From NCBI RefSeq assembly GCF_018613755.1, contig NZ_JAGGPP010000006.1, forward strand, positions 338,557-402,556: a DNA stretch of 64,000 nt, written 5' to 3'. This document shows, piece after piece, positions 43,533-52,725 of this stretch (position 1 is its first letter; each line of letters starts with the position of its first letter). Position numbers and translations under genes: made by a program. The notes below the pieces were generated by a model. The model was not told the origin of the DNA, ran no database searches, and saw only the letters and a list, made by a program, of their open reading frames with translations. This DNA comes from Arthrobacter sp. ISL-72 (GTDB taxonomy: Bacteria > Actinomycetota > Actinomycetes > Actinomycetales > Micrococcaceae).

Positions 43533-44603
43533 CTAGTTCGTGACCTCCGGGTCGTCCTTGACGTTGGTTCCGGCGACTGCATCGCGTGCAGCGCGGCGGA
43601 GTTTCTTGTCCGAGACGAGCCGCTCGCCTACGGCGCCGGGAGTCCAGGCGTTGACGTCCTCTTCGTTGAACTCCGTTTTGGACGGCCGGCGCTTCACCGA
43701 GATTCCGGTGACGCCGTCCGCGAGCCTGCGCGTGACCAGCAGGAAGCCCGTGTGGGCCACCATGCGGTGGTCCGGCCTGACGGCCAAGCCTTCAAGGTGC
43801 CAGCCGCGGACCATGGATTCCCAGGCGTCGGGCTCGGTGAAGCGGCCGTCGGCGCGGATGGCTTCTGCCGTCCTGGACAGCTGCGTGACGGTTGCCACGT
43901 AGTTGATCCATACCCCGCCGGGGGCCAGGACGGTGGCTACGGCGTCGAGGCATTCCCAGGGGGCGAGCATGTCCAGCACCACCCGGTCCACGGAGCCGGG
44001 AGCTTCGCTGCGGACCACTTCTTCCTGGAAGTCCCCGAGGGAAATCTTCCAGGCGGGATGCGGGCCGCCGAAGATGGTTTCCACGTTGCCGCGGGCAATG
44101 TCCGCGAATTCCTCGCGCCGTTCAAAGGAGTGCAGGTAGCCGTTGTCGCCCACCGCGCGCAGCAGCGAGATGGACAAGGCGCCGGAACCTACGCCGGCCT
44201 CGACCACGCGGGCGCCGGGGAAGATGTCCGCCATGGTGACAATCTGGCCGGCGTCCTTGGGGTAGACCACCGCCGCGCCGCGGGGCATGGACAGCACGAA
44301 GTCCGAGAGCAGCGGACGGAGCGTCTGGTACTGCTGGCCAACGTTGTTGGTGACAACGGACCCGTCCACCTTGCCGATGATTTCGTCATGGTTCAGGAAG
44401 CCGCGGTGGGTATGGAAGGCTCCCCCGGCTTCCAGGGTGATCGTGTTCATCCGGCCGCGCTCGTCAGTCAGCTGTACCCGCTCGCCCTCCCGGAACGGTC
44501 CGCGGCGACGGGCTGCGCCCACAGGCTGTCCCCCGGCTGCGACTGAGCTGTCCGCGGTGTCGGCCGGCATGTTCGTATTCTTGGCGGCAGTTTCGCTGCT
44601 CAT
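43533..44603 (-). CDS. trmI: TrmI, tRNA (adenine-58-N1)-methyltransferase
   Basis: A 356-residue enzyme with a small N-terminal beta domain (GPFREGERVQLTDERGRMNTITL), the segment THRGFLNHDEIIGKVDGS, the SAM motif VVEAGVGSGALSISLL, and LDMLAPWECLDAV of the catalytic region. It methylates N1 of adenine 58 in the T-loop of tRNAs. The N-terminal 30 residues are an extra disordered stretch. The end is lysine/arginine-rich. GAGGA lies about eight bases before the ATG. It directly precedes mpa, a conserved actinobacterial pairing. Confidence 0.95.
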   Translation of the reverse strand: MSSETAAKNTNMPADTADSSVAAGGQPVGAARRRGPFREGERVQLTDERGRMNTITLEAGGAFHTHRGFLNHDEIIGKVDGSVVTNNVGQQYQTLRPLLSDFVLSMPRGAAVVYPKDAGQIVTMADIFPGARVVEAGVGSGALSISLLRAVGDNGYLHSFERREEFADIARGNVETIFGGPHPAWKISLGDFQEEVVRSEAPGSVDRVVLDMLAPWECLDAVATVLAPGGVWINYVATVTQLSRTAEAIRADGRFTEPDAWESMVRGWHLEGLAVRPDHRMVAHTGFLLVTRRLADGVTGISVKRRPSKTEFNEEDVNAWTPGAVGERLVSDKKLRRAARDAVAGTNVKDDPEVTN

Positions 44604-44707
44604 GGGTTATTCCTCGCTGTTGTAAACCTGTGTGGCCGTGCCTGACGGCGGCCGGTCACCAAGCCGCCGGCCCGGGGCGCGCCGATATTCACGGCCGGCA
44701 GGTAACT

Positions 44708-45895
44708 CTACCGGTTCTGGACCTTCGCGCGCCCGCTGCGGCGCATTTCTTTGCCTGTAATGGCGCTCACCACGGCTGACTGCCGGAGCAGGCCGGTGAC
44801 TTTTCCGTTGTGATCAACCACTGCGTACTCGTGCCCTTCGAGCTGGGCAAGGTACTGCACCAGCTCCTGGCCCCGGGACCACTCCGGCACGTAGGCTCCT
44901 GCGCTCAGGGCGTGCGACACCGCGGTGGCAGGCGTTGTTGCTGCGGCCCAGGCGGGAACGGAGCCGACGGCGGCTACGTCCACGATGCCTGCCGGCCGCC
45001 CTTCCGGCCCACACAGAATGACGGCAGGCGTGCCCTGCGGGGAAAGCCGGCGGATATCGGCCACTGTTGACGATTCGGGGATCCCGACGGCGGGTTCAGC
45101 GAGGGCGTCGGCGTTGACAAGGTGCAGCCGGCTGCGGAGCCGCGCGTGCTGGATGGAGGCCGAGGCTCCCATCCAGAGGAAGCTGCCCACAAGCACGGTG
45201 ATGAGCATCAGCGAAACGTCGGGGCGATCGCCGCGCACCAGCGGGAGCAGGACGAACCAGATGGCCAGTGCGACGACGATGATCCTGCCTGCCCAGCCCG
45301 CGGCAACGGTGCCCTTTTCCTGGCTTCCGGTGGCTTTCCAGACGGCGGACTCCACCAGGCGCCCGCCGTCGAGGGGAAGCCCCGGCAGGACGTTGAAGAT
45401 GCCGATCAGGAAGTTCGCCCAGACAAAGATATTGGACAGGATCCCCGGCACCCCGGAAGGGTCCGCGGCCAGGATGAACAGCCAGCCTGCACCGGCCAGA
45501 ACGAAGTTGGCGGCGGGGCCGGCCATCGCCACAAGTACTGAACGGCCGGGCGTGGCGGTGAACCCTTCGAACTGGGTGTGGCCGCCCCAGAGATTCAACA
45601 CGATCTTCTCGGTGGGCCAATTGAAAATCTTGGCGGTCAGGGCATGTGCGAGTTCGTGCACCAGAACGGAGACCAGCAGGAGCAGGGCATAGGCGAAGGC
45701 TACGTAGTAGGCCACGATGCCCATGTTCGGAAACTGGCCCTCAAGCACCGGCCCGTAAACAATCACCGTGAACGCCGCAATGACGAACCACGAATATGCG
45801 AGGACCACCCGGATGCCGGCGATGCGGCCCAGTGATATGCCTTCCCTGCGGTTGTTGGGGACCTTGGTGGCCGTGCCGCCAGCTGGTTCAGTCAA
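44708..45895 (-). CDS. Site-2-type (M50) metalloprotease with CBS domains
   Basis: A 395-residue integral membrane protease with about six helices, zinc-binding HELAH (80-84) and the third ligand in LPLDGGR (Asp176), followed by a cytoplasmic pair of CBS-like repeats (about 275-385) ending in a basic tail. Such proteases cleave membrane-bound regulators; the substrate is unknown. I start it at TTG 45895, which has GGAG about nine bases upstream and overlaps the end of the HAD gene by eight bases; longer starts run through that gene. Confidence 0.85.
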   Translation of the reverse strand: MTEPAGGTATKVPNNRREGISLGRIAGIRVVLAYSWFVIAAFTVIVYGPVLEGQFPNMGIVAYYVAFAYALLLLVSVLVHELAHALTAKIFNWPTEKIVLNLWGGHTQFEGFTATPGRSVLVAMAGPAANFVLAGAGWLFILAADPSGVPGILSNIFVWANFLIGIFNVLPGLPLDGGRLVESAVWKATGSQEKGTVAAGWAGRIIVVALAIWFVLLPLVRGDRPDVSLMLITVLVGSFLWMGASASIQHARLRSRLHLVNADALAEPAVGIPESSTVADIRRLSPQGTPAVILCGPEGRPAGIVDVAAVGSVPAWAAATTPATAVSHALSAGAYVPEWSRGQELVQYLAQLEGHEYAVVDHNGKVTGLLRQSAVVSAITGKEMRRSGRAKVQNR

Positions 45896-46637
45896 GGGCG
45901 TGGCTCCGGACTTCTGCGTCCTCAAGTCCGGCGTCCCCTGCCGGGAATTCGCTGCGACGGGCCACCAATTGCTGCAGCTCGGCGACCGTGCGGCCTTCAA
46001 GGGAGTGCCAGGTGGCCCGGGCGGGATCGGCGGGCAGCGGAACGATGTGCGGGATGGCCACGGTTATCACTCCAGAGGCCATGGCCGCAGCCACGCCCGG
46101 CGCCGAATCCTCGAGCGCAACGCATTCGTGGATGGTGAGGTCCGGGTCCGCCTGCTGCAGGAGTTCCACCGCATTAAGGTAGGCCTCGGGGTGGGGCTTG
46201 CCGTTGGTAACGGTGTCCCCGGTTACCAGGAATTCGAAGTAGGGCTTCGGCAGGCTGGCGACGATCTCGCGCGCAAGCGGCCCTTCGGACATTGTCACCA
46301 GCGCGCATCGGACGCCTGCTTCGTGGAGCTGGTCGAGCAGTTCCCGCGCACCGGGCCGCCACGGCACGGACTTGCGGACCTTGCTGATGACCTGGGCCGT
46401 CAGGGTGTCGATGATTTCGCGCTTTTCAAGCTTCACCCCGGCGTTCTGCAGGATCCCGGCCGAGAAAACCAGGGACTGTCCCACCAGCTGCATGGCCTGG
46501 GCATGGGACCACTGTCCGCCGTGGGCTGCAACGAGCGCGTGCTCTGCCTCAATCCAGTACGGCTCGGTGTCGACAATCGTGCCATCCATGTCCCATAAAG
46601 CGGCTTTGAGAAGTGGCTGGGAAGCTGAGGATCGCAT
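45888..46637 (-). CDS. HAD-superfamily phosphatase (beta-phosphoglucomutase-like)
   Basis: A 249-residue hydrolase with motif I ALWDMDGTIVDTEPYW (two Asp), a helical cap, motif II ALVTMSE, the Lys in NGKPHPEAY and motif IV CVALEDSAPGVAAAMASG. The catalytic set is complete. It resembles sugar-phosphate phosphatases of the PGMB/GPH subfamily; the substrate is not known. ATG 46637 has TAGACT seven bases upstream (46645-46650). It is divergent from the PAC2 gene and overlaps the protease gene at its 3' end. Confidence 0.9.
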   Translation of the reverse strand: MRSSASQPLLKAALWDMDGTIVDTEPYWIEAEHALVAAHGGQWSHAQAMQLVGQSLVFSAGILQNAGVKLEKREIIDTLTAQVISKVRKSVPWRPGARELLDQLHEAGVRCALVTMSEGPLAREIVASLPKPYFEFLVTGDTVTNGKPHPEAYLNAVELLQQADPDLTIHECVALEDSAPGVAAAMASGVITVAIPHIVPLPADPARATWHSLEGRTVAELQQLVARRSEFPAGDAGLEDAEVRSHALD

Positions 46638-46788
46638 AGCCCCAAGTCTACGGTGCGGCAATCCCGCGCAGCCTGCAGTACGCCCTTGGCGAATATCCTG
46701 CAGGATTCCCTGCGTTGCTGCGGCTCGGCGAACAATCATGGCGCTTCAATTCATGCACCCGGCGGGGTCTTGGACGTAGGGTGAAGAA

Positions 46789-47694
46789 ATGAATAGCTTC
46801 GACGGAGACACCAGCGAACCGGGTGCCACGCCCGAGCCCGAGCGGCTGCTGCAGCCTGTGCCAGAGGGCCAGCGCATTACCGTGATGCTCGCTGCATTTG
46901 AAGGCTGGAACGATGCCGGCGAAGCAGCGAGTGACGCCCTTCGTTACCTGAACAAACTGTGGGGCGGCAAGAAGGTGGCCTCGGTTGACGCCGACGAATA
47001 CTACGACTTCCAGTTCACCAGGCCCACCATCCGCAGGACCTCGTCCGGGGAGCGGAAGATCAAATGGCCTTCCACACGGATCTTCAAGGCCAGCGCCCCC
47101 GACGCGAATGTCGATGTGATCTTTGTCCAGGGCACGGAGCCGTCCTATAAGTGGCGCGCCTACACCGCCGAACTTCTGGTCCATGCCGAGGCCCTGAACG
47201 TTGACTACGTCATCCTCGTGGGTGCGCTGCTCGCAGATGTGCCCCACAGCCGGCCCATCCCCGTCAGTACCTCCACGGACGACAGCGCACTCCGGGAACG
47301 GATGAACCTGGAAGCATCCCAGTACGAGGGGCCGGTGGGGATCGTCGGGGTGCTCTCGGAAGTGGCCCTGCTGGCGGGACTGCCCTCGATTTCCCTCTGG
47401 GCGGCCGTACCGCATTATGTTGCGCAGGCTCCCTCGCCCAAGGCCCAGCTTGCCCTTCTTCATCGGATCGAGGAACTGCTGCAGGTACCCCTCGACACCC
47501 ACGAACTGGCGGAGGAAGCCGACGCCTGGGAGCGCGGGGTGGATGAACTCGCCACGGAGGACCCGGAGATCGCGGCCTACGTTCGGCAACTGGAAGAAGC
47601 GAAGGACACCGCCGATCTTCCCGAAGCGAGCGGAGAGTCCATCGCCCGCGAGTTCGAGCGGTACCTCAAACGCCGCGGCAAGGACAAACAGTAA
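46789..47694 (+). CDS. PAC2-family protein (proteasome-assembly-chaperone-like fold)
   Basis: A 301-residue protein with the PAC2 pattern: VMLAAFEGWNDAGEAASDALRYL, the WPSTRIF segment, DVIFVQGTEPSYKWRAYTAELL, and VILVGALLADVPHSRPIP. PAC2 proteins share a fold with eukaryotic proteasome assembly chaperones, but a function in actinobacterial proteasome assembly has not been established as far as I know. The C-terminal third is acidic and helical. TAGGGT is six bases before the ATG (46777-46782). It lies within 3.3 kb of mpa. Confidence 0.9.
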   Translation: MNSFDGDTSEPGATPEPERLLQPVPEGQRITVMLAAFEGWNDAGEAASDALRYLNKLWGGKKVASVDADEYYDFQFTRPTIRRTSSGERKIKWPSTRIFKASAPDANVDVIFVQGTEPSYKWRAYTAELLVHAEALNVDYVILVGALLADVPHSRPIPVSTSTDDSALRERMNLEASQYEGPVGIVGVLSEVALLAGLPSISLWAAVPHYVAQAPSPKAQLALLHRIEELLQVPLDTHELAEEADAWERGVDELATEDPEIAAYVRQLEEAKDTADLPEASGESIAREFERYLKRRGKDKQ

Positions 47695-47709
47695 TAACGG
47701 CTGTACCAG

Positions 47710-47754
47710 AAAAGCTGAGGTGCCCGGCGCAGTTGGCCGGGCACCTCAGCTTTT
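47710..47754. terminator. Bidirectional terminator between the PAC2 gene and mshC
   Basis: A perfect 19-base inverted repeat (47710-47728 and 47736-47754, loop of seven) with AAAA on one side and TTTTT on the other. It lies 15 bases after one stop codon and 11 bases past the other, and is the clearest intrinsic terminator in the window. Confidence 0.93.
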
Positions 47755-47765
47755 TCCAGTGGAAG

Positions 47766-49043
47766 TTAGAGTTCGACGCCGAGCAGGGAGTTCACGGCGT
47801 CGCTGACGAGCGCCTGGTCCATCGCCGAGGCCGCCACCGCCTGCTCCCGTGTGTTGGCGGCCCAGCGGTCCACAGCCGCGAGGGCGCCGGGAGCATCGAG
47901 ATCGTTGGCCAGTTCCTTGCGCATCTCGGCTATGAGGGCCGCTGCCGAACCCTCCGGCGCCATGGACAGCGCTGCGCGCCAGCCGTCCAGCCTAGCTTTG
48001 GCTTCCGCGAAGCCGGCTTCCGTCCAGGACCAGTCACTGCGGTAGTGGTGGGCAAGGATCGCGAGGCGGATGGCAGCAGGTTCTTCGCCGTCGGCCCGCA
48101 GTTTGGACACAAGCACCAGGTTTCCCTTGGACTTGCTCATCTTTTCGCCGTCCAGGCCCACCATTCCGGCGTGGGCAAAGTGCCGTGCCAGCGGCATACC
48201 GGAAAGCGAATACGCGTGGCCGGCACCCATTTCGTGGTGCGGGAAGATGAGGTCGGAACCGCCGCCCTGGACCGTGAACGGGGCTGGCAAATATTTCTGG
48301 GCGATGACTGTGCACTCAATGTGCCAACCAGGCCGGCCCTCCCCCAGTTCGCCTCCGGGCCAGCTGGGTTCACCTGCGCGCGCTACGCGCCAAAGAAGCG
48401 GGTCAAGGGCCTGGCGCTTGCCGCCCCGGCCCGGGTCGCCGCCGCGCTCCGCGAACAGTTCCAGCATTTCGGTTTCGGACAGGCCGGACACTGAGCCCAG
48501 GGTCCACGCCCCGGCGTCCGCTGCCTGCTTGCCGGCGGCCTCGACGTCGTAATAGATGTCGCCGTCGGGCTCACCGGTAGCGCCGGCCACACGGTAGGCC
48601 AGCCCGGCATGCAGGAGGCGCTCGATTGCGGGAACAATTTCCGGGATGGATTCGACCGCCCCGATGTAGTGGTCCGGGGCGAGAACATTGAGGGCTGACA
48701 TGTCGGTCTGGAACAGTTCGATCTGGCTTGCAGCAAGCTCGCGCCAGTCCACGCCGGTGGCCGTTGCCCGTTCGAGGAGAGGATCATCGACGTCGGTCAC
48801 GTTCTGGACGTAGGCAACGCGCTGGCCGCCGTCCCGCCAGGCGCGGTTCAGCAAGTCGAAGGCGACATAGCTCGCCGCGTGCCCCATGTGGGTTGCGTCG
48901 TAAGGGGTGATTCCGCAGACGTACAGGGACTGTTCACCCGTGGCCTCAAGGGTGCTGTAGTCCCCCTCGACGGTGTCGAAAAGTCGGACGGCGGCCATGC
49001 GGCCCGGAAGCTGAGGGACGGGGCGGGAGATCCAGGATTTCAC
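47766..49043 (-). CDS. mshC: MshC, cysteine:GlcN-Ins ligase of mycothiol synthesis
   Basis: A 425-residue class I aminoacyl-tRNA-synthetase relative. Zinc/cysteine binding begins at [14 protein letters not shown] (43-56), followed by [15 protein letters not shown]; the second motif KMSKSKGN lies near residue 295, and [10 protein letters not shown] carries another zinc ligand. It joins cysteine to glucosaminyl-inositol in the pathway to mycothiol. The start is GTG, with TAGGCT six bases upstream (49050-49055). uppP follows it upstream on the same strand, 15 bases away. Confidence 0.95.
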   Translation of the reverse strand: MKSWISRPVPQLPGRMAAVRLFDTVEGDYSTLEATGEQSLYVCGITPYDATHMGHAASYVAFDLLNRAWRDGGQRVAYVQNVTDVDDPLLERATATGVDWRELAASQIELFQTDMSALNVLAPDHYIGAVESIPEIVPAIERLLHAGLAYRVAGATGEPDGDIYYDVEAAGKQAADAGAWTLGSVSGLSETEMLELFAERGGDPGRGGKRQALDPLLWRVARAGEPSWPGGELGEGRPGWHIECTVIAQKYLPAPFTVQGGGSDLIFPHHEMGAGHAYSLSGMPLARHFAHAGMVGLDGEKMSKSKGNLVLVSKLRADGEEPAAIRLAILAHHYRSDWSWTEAGFAEAKARLDGWRAALSMAPEGSAAALIAEMRKELANDLDAPGALAAVDRWAANTREQAVAASAMDQALVSDAVNSLLGVEL

Positions 49044-49058
49044 AGAGCAAGCCTAGTG

Positions 49059-49892
49059 CTAGGCGCTGATGACATTGAAACCGAGCAGCAAGTAGAGCGC
49101 CAGGCCGAGGAAGATGCGGTACCAGACGAAGAGCCGGTAGCTGCGGGTGGAGACGAATTTCAGGAACCAGCCGATGATGACGTATCCGACAACGAAAGCG
49201 ATGACAGTTGCCAGGGCCGTTTCCGGCAAGCCGTAGGGGCCCGTGATGCCGTCGTTGGAGACGACTTTGTACAGCTGGTACACGCCGCTGCCGAAAACTG
49301 CGGGGATGGCGAGGAGGAAGGAGTACCGGGCCGCGGCTTCGCGGGTGTACCCCATCAGCAGGCCGGCCGTGATGGTTCCGCCGGACCGCGATACCCCGGG
49401 GATGAGTGCCATGGCCTGCGCCAGGCCGTAGAGGATGCCGTGCTTGTAGGTCAGCTTGGCCAGGTCGCGCTGCTGGCAACCCACTGCATCTGCCACGGCG
49501 AGGATCAGCCCGAAGACGATAAGCATCGTCGCCACGATCCAAAGGCTGCGCAGCACGGACTCGATCTGGTCCTGGAACGCCAGGCCAAGGACGATGATGG
49601 GAAGACTGCCGAGGATGACCAGCCAGCCCATGCGGGCATCGGGGTCGTCCGACGGCACGCGCCGCCTCAACGACCCGGACCAGGCCTTGATAATTCGCAC
49701 AATGTCCCGCCAGAAGTAGGCGATGACTGCGGTCTCGGTTCCGAGCTGGGTGATGGCGGTAAAGGCCGCTCCCGGGTCCGCGGCATTCGGCAGGAACGAA
49801 CCGACGATGCGCAGGTGGGCGCTAGAGGAAATCGGGAGGAATTCAGTCAGCCCTTGGACAAGACCCAGCAGGGCCACTTCAAACCAGTTCAC
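49059..49892 (-). CDS. uppP: UppP (BacA-type), undecaprenyl-diphosphatase
   Basis: A 277-residue membrane protein with about seven or eight helices. The signatures [17 protein letters not shown] (about 11-27) with the Glu17 active-site region and [20 protein letters not shown] (about 165-185) are complete. It dephosphorylates undecaprenyl diphosphate, recycling the cell-wall carrier lipid, and gives bacitracin tolerance when abundant. The start is GTG; TAGGGT lies eight bases upstream (49901-49906). It is followed by mshC. Confidence 0.95.
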   Translation of the reverse strand: MNWFEVALLGLVQGLTEFLPISSSAHLRIVGSFLPNAADPGAAFTAITQLGTETAVIAYFWRDIVRIIKAWSGSLRRRVPSDDPDARMGWLVILGSLPIIVLGLAFQDQIESVLRSLWIVATMLIVFGLILAVADAVGCQQRDLAKLTYKHGILYGLAQAMALIPGVSRSGGTITAGLLMGYTREAAARYSFLLAIPAVFGSGVYQLYKVVSNDGITGPYGLPETALATVIAFVVGYVIIGWFLKFVSTRSYRLFVWYRIFLGLALYLLLGFNVISA

Positions 49893-49944
49893 GTTTATAG
49901 ACCCTACGTCATCAAGCCTGATGAATCCCCGTAAGCTAACTGCT

Positions 49945-50880
49945 ATGCAGCAGCGTTATGTCGGCAACAGTGGGTTGCGCGTGTCCTCACTCTCCCTGGG
50001 CACCATGTCGTGGGCACGGGAAACGGATGAACAGGATGCCACGGAACTGTTGCACTCATTTGTCGACGCCGGTGGAACCCTTATAGATACTGCCGCCTCA
50101 TATGCAGAGGGTCAGGCTGAAGCCCTCCTGGGATCGATGCTGGGTGACGTTGTCTCACGCTCGGAGGTGGTGATTTCCACCAAAGCCGGGATTTCGACGT
50201 CGGACGGCCGGCGGAGCATCGATACGTCCCGTAACGCCATGCTGTCCGGCCTCGATGCCAGCCTTGCCCGGCTCGGCACGGATTATGTCGACATCTGGTT
50301 CGCCCAGGCCTGGGATGCCAACGTCCCGCTCGAGGAGACCCTGTCAGCCCTCGAGTTCGCCGTACGCACGGGCCGCGCCCGCTATGCCGGTATATCGAAT
50401 TTCGCGGGGTGGCAGACGGCCAAGGCGGCGGCGGTGGCAGGCTTCCCGCTGGTGGCGAGCCAGTCCGAATACTCGTTGCTGCAGCGGAGGTCCGAAACCG
50501 AACTCATTCCGGCCATCGAAGATGCCGGCCTCGGCCTGTTCGCCTGGGCTCCCCTGGGCCGCGGCGTGCTGACCGGCAAATACCGCGGGCACATACCGGC
50601 CGATTCGCGGGCGGCGCAGAAACGCCTGGCAAGCTCCGTGGAACCGTACCTGGACCAGCCTTCGTCCCGGATCGTGGAGGCCGTCGCGATGGCGGCGCGG
50701 GGACTTGGCCGGTCATCAATTGATGTCGCCCTGAGCTGGCTGCTGTCGCAGCACGGCGTGGCTACGGCCATCGTGGGTGCGCGATCCCCCGTGCAGCTCA
50801 AGGAAATACTGGATTCGCAGCTGACGCAGCTGCCCGCGGAAATCGCACGCGCACTGGAAGACGTTTCAGCAGCGGAATAA
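49945..50880 (+). CDS. Aldo/keto reductase family protein with altered catalytic His
   Basis: A 311-residue TIM-barrel oxidoreductase. Asp48, Tyr53 and Lys80 of the catalytic tetrad are present ([17 protein letters not shown]), but the position usually held by His in the Y/L-Q-x-H-x-W/R-D motif reads Gln121 (WFAQAWD). NADPH-binding region residues are at the C-terminal end ([13 protein letters not shown]). Possibly a reductase with changed chemistry or a potassium-channel-beta-like binding protein. TAAGCT is seven bases before the ATG (49932-49937). Divergent from uppP. Confidence 0.88.
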   Translation: MQQRYVGNSGLRVSSLSLGTMSWARETDEQDATELLHSFVDAGGTLIDTAASYAEGQAEALLGSMLGDVVSRSEVVISTKAGISTSDGRRSIDTSRNAMLSGLDASLARLGTDYVDIWFAQAWDANVPLEETLSALEFAVRTGRARYAGISNFAGWQTAKAAAVAGFPLVASQSEYSLLQRRSETELIPAIEDAGLGLFAWAPLGRGVLTGKYRGHIPADSRAAQKRLASSVEPYLDQPSSRIVEAVAMAARGLGRSSIDVALSWLLSQHGVATAIVGARSPVQLKEILDSQLTQLPAEIARALEDVSAAE

Positions 50881-50923
50881 GCAGTTAGGAGCGGACCCGG
50901 CAGTCCGGAGCTAGGGAGCCGGT

Positions 50924-51193
50924 TCAGTCGTCGACGATCTCCAGGTCTTCGTCTTCCTCGACGCCCTCTTCGTCTTCGTCGACTTCCTCCACGTCGTCGA
51001 TGACCTCCAGGGGAGTCACCTCGCCGTAGGCCTCGTAAAGTGAATCGTCATAGACTTCGAAGGCATCAGCAACGGCAAAGAACGCCGCTTCGACCGTTGG
51101 GTCTCCTTCGCCCCGCCGTGCGGAGGCTGCGATCAGGTGTTCTTCCAGGGCTGTGGTCAGGGACTGAAGCGCGACACGCGGATCGATGCTCAT
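50924..51193 (-). CDS. Small acidic protein, unknown function
   Basis: An 89-residue protein: a helical N-terminal half (SIDPRVALQSLTTALEEHLIAASARRG) and a highly acidic C-terminal tail of mostly Asp, Glu and Val. No domain is recognised. TAACGT is six bases upstream of the ATG (51200-51205), and the gene is divergent from the DUF5703 gene. The pair keeps company with mshC, uppP and the aldo/keto reductase, an arrangement I recall from related Micrococcaceae. Confidence 0.75.
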   Translation of the reverse strand: MSIDPRVALQSLTTALEEHLIAASARRGEGDPTVEAAFFAVADAFEVYDDSLYEAYGEVTPLEVIDDVEEVDEDEEGVEEDEDLEIVDD

Positions 51194-51232
51194 GACTTCA
51201 CGTTAGCCGGAAAAGGACGAAAATGGAGAGCA

Positions 51233-51466
51233 ATGAAAGAACATTTTCTGAGCAGTTCAGTCCAGCGGGAGCGGGACTACGCGAGGCAGTACGAGTACCT
51301 CGTACTGACGGTCGGCCCTGAGGATTCGCTGCCTGAGGCCCGCCGCCGGCTGGTTGAGCATTCCGAATACGGGAAATGGGAACTGGAGCGGAGCCGGCTG
51401 TATGTAGGCGGGGGCAGGCGCTTCTGGCTGCGCCGGAAAGTCATCCAGGTCCAGCGCACCGTCTGA
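51233..51466 (+). CDS. DUF5703-family small protein
   Basis: A 77-residue protein (MKEHFLSSSVQ...) whose core EYEYLVLTVGPEDSLPEARRRLVEHSEYGKWELERSRLY... (positions about 15-55) and the end RRFWLRRKVIQ match the DUF5703 family of short actinobacterial proteins. The function is unknown. GGAG lies about five bases before the ATG. It is divergent from the acidic small protein and faces an acyl-CoA dehydrogenase. Confidence 0.85.
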   Translation: MKEHFLSSSVQRERDYARQYEYLVLTVGPEDSLPEARRRLVEHSEYGKWELERSRLYVGGGRRFWLRRKVIQVQRTV

Positions 51467-51525
51467 GGCTGCATGCTCTCAGGAAGCCGCCTGAGGCTCC
51501 GTGGTCTCAGGGGCCTGCCGGATAG

Positions 51526-52689
51526 CTAAGGGGTCTCGAGCGGCCCCAGCCACGCGTTGGCTACCGTGTTGTGGGCTGACTCGTCATCCGAAGGGTGGAA
51601 CATCCCGGCGAGCACGTCCCGGTACAGCCGTTCCAGCTCCGAACCCCTGAAGTAGCTCGATCCGCCGGACACCCGGATTGCCAGGTCCACCACAGTACGC
51701 GCGGTTTCCGTCGCCCGGACTTTCAGTCCCACGAGCCTGGGAAACCACTGGTTCCCGTGATCCACCAACGCGTCCACGTCCCGCGACAGTTCCGCCAGCT
51801 GGGGATACAGGGCGTCCATGGCCATGGCGGCCTCTGCCACCTTCCACCGGATGTCCGGGTCCTGGGCGTAGCTGCGCCCGTCGTTCTTGAACGATGTCCT
51901 GCGCTTGGCCGCCTCCACTCCCAGGCCCAGCGCCCGCTCGCCGACGCCGGTATAGACAGCGGCCAGCAGTGTCTCGAAGCAGGCGAAGATCGCGAAGATC
52001 AAGGGGTCGGCGTTGGGCCCCACCGGAAGTTTCCGGAAGACGCGGTCCGGCGGCACCACGGCTCCGTCCAGCACCGTGGTGTTCGACTGGCTGGCCCGCA
52101 TGCCCAGGGTGTCCCAGTCGTCGAGGATTTCGTACCCGGCGGTGTCCCTGCGGATGAAGCCATGGACCAGTTCGCCGTCGCCTCCCCGGGCGGCGCTGTC
52201 CTTCCCGAAGATCCCCAGCCGGGTCCACGCCGGAGAGAGGCTGGTGAAGATCTTCCGGCCGGTGAAGCTGTAGCTGCCGTCGGGGTGCGGCATGGCGACG
52301 GTCCGTGAATCGAAAAGCACCGAGTCGTTGCCGGCCTCTGAGTTTCCGAACGCGAAGATCTCGCCCTGGGCGGCCTCCCGGAGGACAAAGTCCAGCGAGG
52401 CGTCGCCCCGGGCGGCCAGGACATGGGCGACGCCGGTCCACACCAAATGCATGTTGACCGCCAGCGCTGTGGCCGGGGCCGCCGTCGCCAGCCTTCTTTG
52501 CAGCTGCGCCGCCGCTGCAAGCCCGAGGCCAAGCCCGCCGTCGATGGCCGGCACAAAAATCTTGAGGTACCCCGCAGCGGCGAGTTCCTCCAGATCCTCG
52601 GTGAAGAACACGTTGTCCTGGTCGTACCGGGCGGCACGGTCCCGGATGCGTTCCAGGAGGGGGTCCGTGAGGATCTGGTCCGGTGTCAT
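51526..52689 (-). CDS. Acyl-CoA dehydrogenase family protein
   Basis: A 387-residue flavoprotein of the acyl-CoA dehydrogenase fold. The N-terminal helical domain, the middle beta domain (FGNSEAGNDSVLFDSRTVAMPHPDGSY; FTGRKIFTSLSPAW) and the C-terminal helical domain with RVSGGSSYFRGSELERLYRD are clear. The end RLYRDVLAGMFHP is close to DszC/SfnB-like or hydroxylase-type members, so a monooxygenase role is also possible. The catalytic Glu cannot be placed. The start has no evident ribosome-binding site. It lies 36 bases after the M20 gene's end. Confidence 0.85.
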   Translation of the reverse strand: MTPDQILTDPLLERIRDRAARYDQDNVFFTEDLEELAAAGYLKIFVPAIDGGLGLGLAAAAQLQRRLATAAPATALAVNMHLVWTGVAHVLAARGDASLDFVLREAAQGEIFAFGNSEAGNDSVLFDSRTVAMPHPDGSYSFTGRKIFTSLSPAWTRLGIFGKDSAARGGDGELVHGFIRRDTAGYEILDDWDTLGMRASQSNTTVLDGAVVPPDRVFRKLPVGPNADPLIFAIFACFETLLAAVYTGVGERALGLGVEAAKRRTSFKNDGRSYAQDPDIRWKVAEAAMAMDALYPQLAELSRDVDALVDHGNQWFPRLVGLKVRATETARTVVDLAIRVSGGSSYFRGSELERLYRDVLAGMFHPSDDESAHNTVANAWLGPLETP

Positions 52690-52725
52690 GGCCTGGCTTT
52701 CGTGGTCTTCGGGAAACTGGTGGGC

